From CBDESM01 sp965242485 (GTDB taxonomy: Bacteria; Chloroflexota; Dehalococcoidia; Bin125), in contig CBDESM010000003.1 in assembly GCA_965242485.1 (NCBI GenBank), positions 310,001 to 374,000 on the forward strand: DNA of 64,000 nucleotides. Reading direction: 5' to 3'. The position numbers and the translations under genes were made by a program. Under the pieces are notes generated by a model that did no database searches, was not told the DNA's origin, and saw nothing but the letters and a program-made list of their open reading frames with translations. Shown here one piece after another: positions 24,757 through 32,341 of the stretch; within the stretch, counting starts at the first letter, position 1, and every line of letters starts with the position of its first letter.

Positions 24757-25143
24757 GTGACAACCGATGCAGACGTCGAGGCGGTGCTCGCCGCCAACCG
24801 CGCCTTCTACGACGCCTTCAACGCCAAAGACGTCGAGGCGATGGCCGCGATCTGGGCCGAGGGCGAAGTCACCTGCATCCATCCGCACCACGCCATCATC
24901 GCCGGCCGCGCGGCCGTGCTGGAGACTTGGCGGCAGATCCTGACCAATCCCGATCAGGGGCGGATCGTCTTCGCGGCGGAACGGCCGCGGATCGGGGGTG
25001 ACATCGGCGTGGTCGCGGGGCGGGAGCTGGTCGCGGGCGTGCCGATCGCGGCGACCAACGTCTTCCTCCGCAGCGGCGGGCGATGGCGGATGATCCACCA
25101 CCACGGCAGCCCCGTCCTGCACGGCCTCGGTTCGGGCGGCTGA
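24757..25143 (+). CDS. SnoaL-like/NTF2-fold protein
   Basis: 128-residue protein starting at GTG (24757). The pattern 'VLAANRAFYDAFNAKDVEAMAAIWAEGEVTCIHPHHAIIAGRAAVLETWRQIL' and C-terminal 'GRWRMIHHHGSPV' is the cone-shaped NTF2/SnoaL fold used by small hydrolases and ligand-binding proteins. The precise role is unknown. It is divergent from the DUF3179 gene. Confidence 0.85.
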   Translation: MTTDADVEAVLAANRAFYDAFNAKDVEAMAAIWAEGEVTCIHPHHAIIAGRAAVLETWRQILTNPDQGRIVFAAERPRIGGDIGVVAGRELVAGVPIAATNVFLRSGGRWRMIHHHGSPVLHGLGSGG

Positions 25144-25226
25144 GCGGAGCTGGCCGGTTTCGCGGAGGGCCGTGGAGGAGGCACCGCGAATCCCTTAGCC
25201 TGCGGCGCGCAGCTTGGAGGTGAGCG

Positions 25227-25517
25227 ATGCCGGAGCGGAGTTTGCTGGGCGATGAGGTGGTGGCGGCGCGGCTGGGGGAGATCCCGGGCTGGGAGTTCGC
25301 GGAGGGCGAGCTGCGGCGGGAGTTTTCCTTCGGCAACTTCGTCGAGGCCTTCGGCTTCATGAGCTCGGTGGCGCTGCTGGCGGAGAAGCTCGACCATCAT
25401 CCGAACTGGTCCAACGTCTACAACACGGTGCGGATCGGCCTGAACACGCATGACGCGGGCGGCGTGACCGATTTCGACTTCACGCTGGCCGGGCAGATCA
25501 ACGAACTCGCGCCGTAG
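25227..25517 (+). CDS. phhB: Pterin-4a-carbinolamine dehydratase
   Basis: 96-residue protein catalysing dehydration of 4a-hydroxytetrahydropterin. The family signature 'EKLDHHPNWSNVYNTVRIGLNTHDAGGVTDFDFTLA' carries the active-site His pair and the conserved Trp. Length is normal. TAGCCT (25196-25201) and GGAGG precede the ATG, and bcp follows 21 bases later, so the two may be co-transcribed. In organisms without aromatic hydroxylases the family is thought to serve molybdopterin or pterin recycling. Confidence 0.92.
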   Translation: MPERSLLGDEVVAARLGEIPGWEFAEGELRREFSFGNFVEAFGFMSSVALLAEKLDHHPNWSNVYNTVRIGLNTHDAGGVTDFDFTLAGQINELAP

Positions 25518-25538
25518 CCCGCGCGGAGGAGGGACGCC

Positions 25539-26009
25539 ATGGCCGTGACGCTCGAGGCGGGAGACGCCGCGCCCGACTTCTCGCTGCCCGATCAGGACGG
25601 CAACGTCCACAGCCTTTCCGATTACGCCGGGCGCACGCTGGTGCTGTACTTCTATCCGAAGGACGACACGCCCGGCTGCACGGCGCAGGCCTGCTCGCTG
25701 CGGGATTCGCTGGACGAAATCGCGGCCGCCGGCGCGGCCGTGCTCGGCGTCTCGGTCGATGATGCGGAATCGCACCGGGCCTTCATCGCCAAGCACGGGC
25801 TCACGTTCCCGCTGCTGGTCGACGAGGGCGCGGAAGTGGCGACGCGCTACGGCGCATGGGGCGAGAAGGTGCTCTACGGCAGGAAGACCATAGGGATGAC
25901 GCGTGCTACCTTCATCGTCGGACCAGACGGCGCGCTGTCCAAAGTCTGGAAGCGCGCCCGTGCCAAAGAGCACGGAGCCGCGGTCCTCAAGGCGTTGCGC
26001 CCGGCCTGA
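25539..26009 (+). CDS. bcp: Thioredoxin-dependent peroxiredoxin (Bcp/PrxQ)
   Basis: 156-residue thiol peroxidase. The peroxidatic Cys47 and resolving Cys52 lie five apart in 'KDDTPGCTAQACSLRD', the alpha-type Bcp/PrxQ arrangement. Other features are 'PDFSLPDQDGN', 'LYFYPKDDTPGCT' and 'FPLLVDE'. It is cytoplasmic (no signal). Its electron donor would be thioredoxin, which links it to the ferredoxin-thioredoxin reductase gene at 30.6 kb. Confidence 0.95.
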   Translation: MAVTLEAGDAAPDFSLPDQDGNVHSLSDYAGRTLVLYFYPKDDTPGCTAQACSLRDSLDEIAAAGAAVLGVSVDDAESHRAFIAKHGLTFPLLVDEGAEVATRYGAWGEKVLYGRKTIGMTRATFIVGPDGALSKVWKRARAKEHGAAVLKALRPA

Positions 26010-26026
26010 CCCAACGGGGCGCCTAG

Positions 26027-27256
26027 ATGGCTCTTCCCATGTCCCGATTCTTCAAGCTCGCGATCGTCGCGCTCGCGAGCGCAGCGGTGTTCGCCGCCGC
26101 CTGCGGAGGCGATGACCCGCCCCAACAGACGGTTGCGGATAGCCAGTCGCAACAGGCGCGCGCGGATGACCAATCTCAACAGGCGCGAGCGGATGATCAG
26201 CCCCAAGCTCAGGCCGAGGAACGGCTCTCGGTCGTCGTCTCCAACGGCATCATCGGCGATTGGACGCGGCAGCTGGCCGGCGACTTTGCCGACATACGGG
26301 TGCTCACCCCCGCGGGCGCCGACGTGCATACGATCGAGCTCTCCGTCGACGATGTCCGCGCCGTGGCCGGCGCGGATGTCGTGATCATGAACGGAGCCAC
26401 CTTGGAATCGTCGTGGCAGAGCGTGGTCGAGGAGAACGCCAGCCGCGTCCTCTGGCTGGCGGAAGAGATCGAAGCAGCCGGCATCGAGCTGGCCCCGTTC
26501 TCCTCCGCAATGGCCCACGACGATCATGATGATCATGACGACCACGGCGACGAGGAAGAGCACGGGCACGAGGACGAAGACGAACACGCGCACGACGATC
26601 AGGACGAGCAGCACGAACACGAGGGCGAGGAAGAGGAAGGTCACGACGACCACGAGCACGAGCAGGACGAAGAAGACGAGCACGACCACGACGAGCACGG
26701 GGACGAGGAAGAAGACGGACACGATGCGCACGCGGGGCACGCCCACGGCTCGGAGGACCCGCACTTCTGGTTCGACCTCGAGCTCGCTTCGGTTGCGGTG
26801 CGCGCCATCGCCGATGAGCTGATGGGGCTGCTGTCCGAAGACGCGGCGGCCTCGATCCGGGAGCGGCTCGACGACTACCTCGAAGAGATGGCGGAGGCCG
26901 ATGCCGAGGCCGCGGCGCTGCTGGCGGATCTGGAAGACGGCGAACGGCTGCTGGTCACCTTCCACGACGCCTTCGGCTACTTCGCGCGGCGCTACGGGCT
27001 GGAGATCGCCGGATTCCTCATCGAGGGCCCCGAGCAGGACGTCGGCGCGGGCCAGGTGGCGGCGCTAATCGAAGAGATCGAGCACGAGGGCGTGGCGCGG
27101 ATCTACCGCGAGCCGCAGTTCGAGAGCTCGTTGATCGAATCGATCGCCGATCAGACGGGGACGGAGATCGACGTGATCTACTCGCAGCCCAGCGGCGACG
27201 TCCTGACTTGGACCGAGATGCTGGTGGCCAATGCCCGGGCCGTCGCGGGCAAGTAG
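26027..27256 (+). CDS. znuA: Zinc ABC transporter substrate-binding lipoprotein (ZnuA/AdcA-like)
   Basis: 409-residue cluster A-I metal-binding protein. A signal peptide ends in a lipobox (AAAC, Cys26), followed by a Gln/Asp/Ala linker. 'GADVHTIE' (His101) and 'DPHFW' (His246) are canonical metal ligands, and an exceptionally long His/Asp/Glu-rich loop spans about residues 164-240, the zinc-sensing loop of ZnuA proteins. C-terminal 'FHDAFGYFARRYGLEIAGF' contains another His ligand. An ATG at 26039 is an alternative start. The cognate permease is encoded 600 bases away on the opposite strand. Confidence 0.93.
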   Translation: MALPMSRFFKLAIVALASAAVFAAACGGDDPPQQTVADSQSQQARADDQSQQARADDQPQAQAEERLSVVVSNGIIGDWTRQLAGDFADIRVLTPAGADVHTIELSVDDVRAVAGADVVIMNGATLESSWQSVVEENASRVLWLAEEIEAAGIELAPFSSAMAHDDHDDHDDHGDEEEHGHEDEDEHAHDDQDEQHEHEGEEEEGHDDHEHEQDEEDEHDHDEHGDEEEDGHDAHAGHAHGSEDPHFWFDLELASVAVRAIADELMGLLSEDAAASIRERLDDYLEEMAEADAEAAALLADLEDGERLLVTFHDAFGYFARRYGLEIAGFLIEGPEQDVGAGQVAALIEEIEHEGVARIYREPQFESSLIESIADQTGTEIDVIYSQPSGDVLTWTEMLVANARAVAGK

Positions 27257-27263
27257 ACGGCGC

Positions 27264-27269
27264 TAACCT
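27264..27269 (+). promoter_or_regulatory. Putative -10 box (TAACCT) for orn
   Basis: TAACCT ends 6 bases before the orn ATG, so a transcript from it would be essentially leaderless. It fits the TANNNT pattern found upstream of many genes here. Confidence 0.4.
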
Positions 27270-27275
27270 CCCGGC

Positions 27276-27821
27276 ATGCCGCCCGCGCCGGGGAACCTCG
27301 TCTGGATCGATCTCGAGATGACCGGCCTCGAGCCGGAGCGAGACGTGATCATCGAGGCCGCGGTGCTGATCACGGACGCGGACCTGGAGATCATCGCACA
27401 CGGGCCCGAGATCGCGATCCGCCGCACCGAGCAAGAGCTCTCCGTGATGGACGCTTGGAACCGCCGCACCCACCACGGCAGCGGGCTGATCGAGCGGGTG
27501 CGCGAGTCGGACATCTCGGTCGAGCAGGCGGAAGCGGAGATTCTGGAATTCGTGCAGCAGTGGACGCTGGAGCGACAGTCGCCGTTGTGCGGCAACTCGG
27601 TCCACAAGGACCGCGAGTTCCTGCACAAGGAGATGCGGCAGCTGGACGACTGGCTGCACTACCGGATCATCGACGTCTCGACGCTGAAGGAGCTGTGCAA
27701 GCGCTGGTACCCGGAGGCGGCGAATTTCGTCAAGCAGGAGCGGCACCGGGCGCTGGACGACATCCGCGAGAGCATCGACGAGCTGCGCTGGTACCGGAAC
27801 GAGATCTTCAAGCCCCGCTGA
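27276..27821 (+). CDS. orn: Oligoribonuclease
   Basis: 181-residue DEDDh 3'-5' exonuclease that degrades 2-5 nt RNAs and pGpG. 'NLVWIDLEMTGLEPERD' gives Asp12 and Glu14, 'PLCGNSVHKDREFL' and 'HRALDDIRESIDELRWYR' supply the later acidic and His residues. Length and sequence are typical. It is encoded between the zinc-binding protein and the oppositely oriented permease and is functionally unrelated to them. Confidence 0.96.
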   Translation: MPPAPGNLVWIDLEMTGLEPERDVIIEAAVLITDADLEIIAHGPEIAIRRTEQELSVMDAWNRRTHHGSGLIERVRESDISVEQAEAEILEFVQQWTLERQSPLCGNSVHKDREFLHKEMRQLDDWLHYRIIDVSTLKELCKRWYPEAANFVKQERHRALDDIRESIDELRWYRNEIFKPR

Positions 27822-27852
27822 GCGCGTGCGGGCGGGTCAGCCCCGCTCTCAT

Positions 27853-28734
27853 TCAGCCCTGCCCGTGGCGGTGATCCGGCGGCGGAGCCTCGGAAACGCG
27901 GCTCAGCCCGCGGACGAGCCCGCGCGGCGAGATCAAGAAGCAGACGGCGACGGCGGCGACGGCGACGATCACGATCGCGGGGCCGGCCGCAAGATCGGCG
28001 TGGAAGGCGAGATAGAGGCCGATCACGGTCGATGCGATGCCGATCGCGCCCGAGAGGATCATGATCCAGTGCAGCTGCCGCACGACCAGCGCGGCGGCGG
28101 CCGCGGGCGCGACCAGCATCGCGACGGAGAGCACGACGCCGACCAGGCGGAAGGCGACCACCGCGGCCAGCGCGACCAGGACCAGCATCCCGATCCGGAA
28201 GGCGGTGACGGGCACGCCGGCGACCGCCGCCATCTCCGGGTCGTAGGCGACGAAGCGCAGCTCGGGGAAGAACCAGACGGCGGCCGCGAGCACGACGGCG
28301 GCGAGCGCCGCCATCAGCACGATGTCGGAGAGCGGCGCGCCGAGGATGTTGCCGACCAGCAGCGCGCGCAAGTCGATCGTGAACGTGCGCTGGCTGCTGA
28401 TCAGGAGTATGCCGACGGCGAACAGCCCGGCGAACACGATCCCGATCGCGGTGTCCTCGCGGACCCGCGCGCGGATCGTGAGGAAGGCGATGCCGAGCGC
28501 CGTGGCGACGGCCGCGACCGCGGCCCCCAGCGTGATCGCGATCGCCCCGCCGCCCAGCACCAGCGCGACCGCGGCCCCGGCCAGCTGCGTGTGCGCGACC
28601 GCGTCGCCGAGGAACGCGAGCCCCTTGAGCACGACGTACGCGCCGACCGCGGCCGCGGCCAAAGACACGAGCACGCCCGCGAGCAGCGCGCGCTGCATGA
28701 ATTCGAACTGCCAAGGATCCGTCAGCCAGTCCAC
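27853..28734 (-). CDS. znuB: Zinc/manganese-type ABC transporter permease (ABC-3 family)
   Basis: 293-residue integral membrane permease with about eight or nine helices. Family features are 'MQRALLAGVLVSLAAAAVGAYVVLKGLAFLGDAVAHTQLAG' and 'RLVGVVLSVAMLVAPAAAA', followed by a short His-rich tail (DHRHGQG). It probably pairs with ZnuA at 26 kb. No ATPase subunit is found on either side, so the third component must be elsewhere. A TAGACT box on the minus strand (28809-28804) may drive it. Confidence 0.92.
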   Translation of the reverse strand: MDWLTDPWQFEFMQRALLAGVLVSLAAAAVGAYVVLKGLAFLGDAVAHTQLAGAAVALVLGGGAIAITLGAAVAAVATALGIAFLTIRARVREDTAIGIVFAGLFAVGILLISSQRTFTIDLRALLVGNILGAPLSDIVLMAALAAVVLAAAVWFFPELRFVAYDPEMAAVAGVPVTAFRIGMLVLVALAAVVAFRLVGVVLSVAMLVAPAAAAALVVRQLHWIMILSGAIGIASTVIGLYLAFHADLAAGPAIVIVAVAAVAVCFLISPRGLVRGLSRVSEAPPPDHRHGQG

Positions 28735-28835
28735 GGCTCAGGACCAGCGGGAATCGAAGCGGGGGAACAAGGTCACGTCCCGGCCAGCGGCGGCGATGGG
28801 CGCAGTCTACAGATCGAGCGCGGGGAAGCGCCGAA

Positions 28836-29663
28836 TCAGCCGCGCCGCCACGTGATGATCGCGTGATTCATCGCATCCGGCAGGCGGAATCCAGCTCCGT
28901 CGGGCACGAGCAGATCGTCGAGTGCGCTGCGCATCGCGGGGATTTTGGGCGAGTCCGGGTCGAGCCAGAGCCGCATGCGGGCCGCGCGCTCGGCCGCCTC
29001 GCGGTCGGGGAAGCTCCAGCCGCGGGCGGGAATGTGCTCGACCGAGACCGCCGCGCCGCGCGCTTCCAGCAACTCGGCGAGGTCGCCGGCCGCGGGCAGG
29101 CGCACCTGCGGCTCGCCCAGCACCGGCTGCCAGAGCTGATGGAAGAGGCAGCCCGGCGCGAGATCGAAGAGCATCGCGATCGCCTCGCGCCCGGCGGCGC
29201 GGTCGACCGTGTCGAGGAAGGGCTGGATCGGCTCGATGTCGTAGCCGACGTGCGACATCAGCAGCATGTCGGCGCGCGGCGGGTGGGGATGCGGCCAGCG
29301 CTGGTTCCAGACTTGGATGTTGCGGACTTCGTGCTTCTGCAGTTCCTGCTGCAGCGCCTGCCGCATGCCCTGGCTGGGCTCGATCGCGATCATCTGGCGC
29401 AGCCGGCGCGCCAGCGGCAGGGCGAAGCGGCCGGCGCCGGCGCCGAGGTCGATCCAGGCATCCGCGCCGTCCGCGCGCGCCAGCAGCGCGTCCAGCGCCT
29501 CGTCGCCGGAGCGGTCCGGATCGGCGCGGAACCAGTCGGCGATGGGCGCGTAGTGGTCGCCGCCGGCGGGGGATTCGCGGACCCGTTCGGCCTGCTCGCG
29601 GTTGCCGCGCACGGCGGCGTCCCACTGTTCGGCCAGCTCGTTCGCGCGCCAGGGGTTCGCCAT
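28836..29663 (-). CDS. SAM-dependent methyltransferase
   Basis: 275-residue class I methyltransferase. The SAM-binding motif I is 'AWIDLGAGAGRFALPLARRL' at about 77-96, followed by the acidic motif II 'MIAIEPSQGM'. The C-terminal half ('EHIPARGWSFPDREAAERAARMRLWLD') probably sets substrate specificity, which is unknown. The start MANPWRANELAEQWD at 29663 was chosen since the further upstream open stretch is Arg/Gln-rich and unlike a family N-terminus. It is divergent from the PAC2 gene. Confidence 0.82.
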   Translation of the reverse strand: MANPWRANELAEQWDAAVRGNREQAERVRESPAGGDHYAPIADWFRADPDRSGDEALDALLARADGADAWIDLGAGAGRFALPLARRLRQMIAIEPSQGMRQALQQELQKHEVRNIQVWNQRWPHPHPPRADMLLMSHVGYDIEPIQPFLDTVDRAAGREAIAMLFDLAPGCLFHQLWQPVLGEPQVRLPAAGDLAELLEARGAAVSVEHIPARGWSFPDREAAERAARMRLWLDPDSPKIPAMRSALDDLLVPDGAGFRLPDAMNHAIITWRRG

Positions 29664-29695
29664 CGCCTGCGCCTGCCTGTCCGCCGCGGGGCGGG

Positions 29696-29701
29696 TAGAC
29701 T
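29696..29701 (+). promoter_or_regulatory. Putative -10 box (TAGACT) for the PAC2-FTR unit
   Basis: TAGACT lies 6 bases before the PAC2 ATG at 29708. It fits the TANNNT pattern and implies a very short leader. Confidence 0.4.
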
Positions 29702-29707
29702 GCAAGT

Positions 29708-30616
29708 ATGGCCGATCACCCCGATTCCGCGAACGAAGACCTGCGGATCAACTCGCTGCCGCAGCTGCGCGAGCCGCTGCTGATCTTGGCGTGGGAGGGC
29801 TGGAACGACGCCGGCGAGGCGGCCTCGGCGGCGGCGGAGTTCCTGGTCGCGCAGTTCGGCGACCCGGATCCCTTCGCCACGATCGACGGCGAGGAGTTCT
29901 ACGACTTCACCGAGGCCCGGCCGATAGCGCGGTACGACGCCGCAGGCGAGCGCGAGATCGAGTGGCCGAACACCAAGTTCGTCGCCTTCAGCGATGCCGG
30001 GCGGGACGTCGTGATCGGCATCGGGACCGAGCCGCATTTCCGCTGGAAGCGGTATCTGCGCGCGATGAACGGCCTGCTCGAGGCGATCTCGCCCTCGCTC
30101 GTGATCTCGCTCGGCGCGGTTCCCTCCGGCACGCCGCACACGATGCCCGTGCCCGTCTCCGGCTCCGCCAACCGCCCCGATCTGATGGAGCGCTTCCGCA
30201 TGTACCCCTCGCGCTTCGAGGGCCCCAGCGGGATCGTCGGCGTGTTCCACGACTACTGCCGGCGCCGCGAAGTCGGCGGGATCAGCCTCTGGGCGCGGGT
30301 GCCGCACTACCTGCCCGGCATCCGCAACCCGATGGGCGCGAAGGCACTGATCGAGGCGATCTCCGGGATCGAGCCGCTCAACTTCGATGAAGCGCCGCTC
30401 GAGCGCGCGATCGCCGCATTCGAGGAGCAGCTGTCCGGCGCGCTGCGCGAAAACGAGGAGCTGCGCGCCTACGTCGAGCACCTCGAACGGGCCGAGGAGG
30501 CGCGTGGCCAGACCTCGGCCCCGCCGCCGCCCGACGGCGACGTCGAACTGCCGCCGGCGGACGAGCTGATCAGCGACTTGGAATCATTCCTCCGCAAGCA
30601 GAGCGAGGACGACTAA
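29708..30616 (+). CDS. PAC2 family protein
   Basis: 302-residue member of the PAC2 (proteasome assembly chaperone-related) family. Typical segments are 'LREPLLILAWEGWNDAGEAASAAAEFLVAQF', 'IEWPNTKFVAF', 'SLVISLGAVPSGTPHTMPVPVSGSA' and 'ISLWARVPHYLPGIRNPMGAKALIEAI'. A C-terminal helical and Pro-rich tail follows. Bacterial functions are unclear. The stop (TAA) overlaps the ATG of the ferredoxin-thioredoxin reductase gene by one base (TAATG), indicating coupling. Confidence 0.87.
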   Translation: MADHPDSANEDLRINSLPQLREPLLILAWEGWNDAGEAASAAAEFLVAQFGDPDPFATIDGEEFYDFTEARPIARYDAAGEREIEWPNTKFVAFSDAGRDVVIGIGTEPHFRWKRYLRAMNGLLEAISPSLVISLGAVPSGTPHTMPVPVSGSANRPDLMERFRMYPSRFEGPSGIVGVFHDYCRRREVGGISLWARVPHYLPGIRNPMGAKALIEAISGIEPLNFDEAPLERAIAAFEEQLSGALRENEELRAYVEHLERAEEARGQTSAPPPPDGDVELPPADELISDLESFLRKQSEDD

Positions 30617-31116
30617 TGCCCGAGATCGAACACGTCAGCGAAGACGATTGGGCGCAAGCGTCCGAAAAGAACGTCAAGAAGATGCGCAAGTTCGTCGAGA
30701 GCTTCGCCGAGAAGAGCGGCACCTTCCTGCATCCGCAGAAGGACCTGACCGACTACCTGATCATCGGCCTGGCCAAGAACATCGACGAAGTGGGCCGCCC
30801 GCTCTGCCCCTGCAACCACTACGTGGACAAGGAGGAGGAGGCCAAGTCCGCCGTCTGGTCCTGCCCCTGCGAGGAGATGCAGCGCTGGAAGTACTGCCAT
30901 TGAATGCTCTTCTGCGATGAGGAAGGCTTCCCCATCACCGAATACCTCCCCGAAGACCACGAAGGCCACGAGATGTACCCCGGCCGCACCGACCCGATGC
31001 CCGACAAGGGCCGGGCCCTCGGCCGCCTAGAAGAACGCGACGGCCGCAAGATCGAAAAGAAGAAAGTCGGCCGCGGCGGCCTGATGGGCGACCCGGGAAC
31101 CCAGAGCTGCTGCTGA
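30616..31116 (+). CDS. Ferredoxin-thioredoxin reductase catalytic subunit, probable selenoprotein (UGA at codon 96)
   Basis: The [4Fe-4S] catalytic chain of ferredoxin-thioredoxin reductase reduces thioredoxin-type disulfides. The family motif set is CPC (64-66), CPC (83-85) and CHC. Here CPC and CPC are intact, but the third reads Cys94-His95-UGA (30901-30903), so the last active-site Cys codon is replaced by UGA. The frame then continues with 'MLFCDEEGFPITEYLPEDHEGHEMYP', matching the CHC-MLF continuation of plant and bacterial homologues, and ends at 31116. Read through, the product is 166 residues with selenocysteine at 96. That residue forms the redox-active disulfide with the second Cys of the first CPC in characterised enzymes. 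A candidate SECIS lies just downstream. If UGA is a stop, the product would be a 95-residue chain missing a catalytic residue. Confidence 0.85.
30916..30936 (+). promoter_or_regulatory. Candidate bacterial SECIS hairpin
   Basis: The RNA downstream of the UGA can form GATG-A-GGAA / GGC / TTCC-C-CATC, i.e. an 8-base-pair stem with a single A-C mismatch and a GGC apical loop at 30925-30927. The loop starts 21 bases after the UGA, inside the roughly 16-37 base window usual for bacterial SECIS elements, and begins with G residues as expected for SelB recognition. Function is inferred from geometry. Confidence 0.6.
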
Positions 31117-31125
31117 CGGCGTCCG

Positions 31126-31389
31126 TCAAGCCCGAATCTGGATGTCGATGATGCGGACGACCAGCGGGTTGATCGGCGTGAAGTAGACCTCGAGATTCGC
31201 AGTGCTCACCACCCCGATGATCGTGAGGCCGTAGCGATAGCGAATCTTGGGGTTGTCCTCGCTCCGATCGGCCAGCAGTATCCGCTCGGCTTCCCTCAGC
31301 TGGTCCTTCAGATCGCCGATCAGCGAATCCACGATGATCCGTACGTCATCTTCGTAGACGAAGTCCCAGCCGGCGGGCTCGTCCGCCAT
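31126..31389 (-). CDS. Small protein paired with Panacea-domain gene (candidate toxin)
   Basis: 87-residue protein beginning MADEPAGWDFVYEDDVRIIVDSLIGDLKDQL and ending with strands 'GLTIIGVVSTANLEVYFTPINPLVVRIIDIQI'. The start overlaps the stop of the upstream Panacea gene (TGATG), so expression is coupled. The end 'LEVYF.PINPLVVRI' resembles the C-terminal strands of the small proteins in the 60-64 kb array, so it probably belongs to the same broad effector group, perhaps RelE/ParE-like. The toxin role is an inference from context. Confidence 0.6.
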   Translation of the reverse strand: MADEPAGWDFVYEDDVRIIVDSLIGDLKDQLREAERILLADRSEDNPKIRYRYGLTIIGVVSTANLEVYFTPINPLVVRIIDIQIRA

Positions 31390-31940
31390 CAGGGCCGGAG
31401 GCGGCGCGGGAGGGGCCGCGACGCCCGATCCAGCAGCTTCTGCAGGAATTCGGGGTCCTCGTCCAATCGGCGGATCGCGGCATCCGGATCGAGCGGAGGG
31501 CCGCGGTGCTTGTCGATCTCGGCGCGCGTGCGGCGGCGCAGCGTCTCGCGGTCCACCTCCGCGTCGCACTGCGTCCCGGCGACCACGGCGTCGATCTCCG
31601 CGATGACCTTGGGGCCGGACAACCGCGGCTCCATCTCGATGTGGTCGAGGACTGCCGCACTCGTCTGCCAATACGCTCCGCGCCCCAGCTGGTCATAGGC
31701 CTCGTCGTCGTGCGCGAAGCGGGCAATGCCGCCGTTGGCCAGGGCTTCGGCAATGGCAGGAACGACTGCGCCCTCATCGCCGGCAATGATCGGGTCCGTG
31801 AAGAGCGGTTGCTGATGCCCGGCCATGAACCAAGCTTGCGCGTGGACTGCGAGGCGGTGCAGGTCGCGTTCGGTCAAGTCGACCCCGCGCTTGGCGGCGT
31901 TGGTCAGCAGGCCCCGCGCGATTTCCACGGCAGTCGGCAT
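31389..31940 (-). CDS. Panacea-domain (DUF4065-like) protein, candidate antitoxin
   Basis: 183-residue protein with the Panacea core 'DLHRLAVHAQAWFMAGHQQPLFTDPIIAGDEGAVVPAIAEAL', corresponding to the family's 'KLQKLLYYAQGW...G.PLF.E.I.AW..GPVVP.VY' pattern. Panacea domains are antitoxin modules in PanAT systems. A C-terminal helical region (about 100-183) follows. GGAGGG precedes the ATG and a TACAAT -10 box lies upstream. It is translationally coupled to the 87-residue gene behind it. Confidence 0.72.
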   Translation of the reverse strand: MPTAVEIARGLLTNAAKRGVDLTERDLHRLAVHAQAWFMAGHQQPLFTDPIIAGDEGAVVPAIAEALANGGIARFAHDDEAYDQLGRGAYWQTSAAVLDHIEMEPRLSGPKVIAEIDAVVAGTQCDAEVDRETLRRRTRAEIDKHRGPPLDPDAAIRRLDEDPEFLQKLLDRASRPLPRRLRP

Positions 31941-31957
31941 GAATGCCCTCCGCGGCC

Positions 31958-31963
31958 ATTGTA
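31958..31963 (-). promoter_or_regulatory. Putative -10 box (TACAAT) for the 31 kb Panacea pair
   Basis: TACAAT on the minus strand lies 17 bases before the ATG at 31940, with GGAGGG between. It is divergent from the TAGGCT box of the S14 gene (31998-32003). Confidence 0.5.
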
Positions 31964-32038
31964 CCAACGCGGAGGCTCGCGCCGGGCGGGCGGGTGCTAG
32001 GCTGGATGGGAAGTTCGCTGGAGCGAGAGGCAGTTGCG

Positions 32039-32341
32039 TTGGCACGGAAGAGCAACATCAACCGCGATCAGAAGCGCCAGGGCTTGTACGAGAAGCACAA
32101 GGCCAAGCGGGCCGAGCTGAAGCAGCAATTGCTGAACACGGACGATCCGGGCGAGAAGATCCGGATCAACATCCAGCTGCAGAAGCTGCCGCGCAACAGC
32201 AGCCCGACGCGGCTCAAGAACCGCTGCGCGGTCACCGGCCGCTCGCGCGGATACATGCGCAAGTTCGGCCTCAGCCGCATCCAGTTCCGCGAGGATGCCT
32301 CGCTCGGCCTGCTCCCCGGCGTCCGCAAGTCCTCCTGGTAG
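32039..32341 (+). CDS. rpsN: 30S ribosomal protein S14, zinc-independent long form
   Basis: 100-residue ribosomal protein starting at TTG (32039; MARKSNINRD), with GAGAGG 8 bases upstream. 'LQKLPRNSSPTRLKNRCAVTGRSRGYMRKFGLSRIQFREDASLGLLPGVRKSSW' is the long S14 form, with a single Cys and thus no zinc ribbon. The gene stands alone, away from the main ribosomal protein operons, as is common for zinc-free paralogues induced under zinc limitation. A Zur link is an inference supported by the nearby zinc transporter genes. Confidence 0.95.
   Translation: MARKSNINRDQKRQGLYEKHKAKRAELKQQLLNTDDPGEKIRINIQLQKLPRNSSPTRLKNRCAVTGRSRGYMRKFGLSRIQFREDASLGLLPGVRKSSW

Noticed and set aside
26160..26760. His/Asp/Glu repeat region of znuA as a frameshift or sequencing artefact
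   Set aside because: The frame is continuous with correct metal-ligand motifs on both sides, and long acidic His-rich loops are normal in ZnuA proteins.
30904..31116. A separate 70-codon gene starting at the ATG right after the UGA
   Set aside because: Its product is exactly the missing C-terminus of the ferredoxin-thioredoxin reductase chain in the same frame and there is no ribosome site, so it is better read as read-through sequence.
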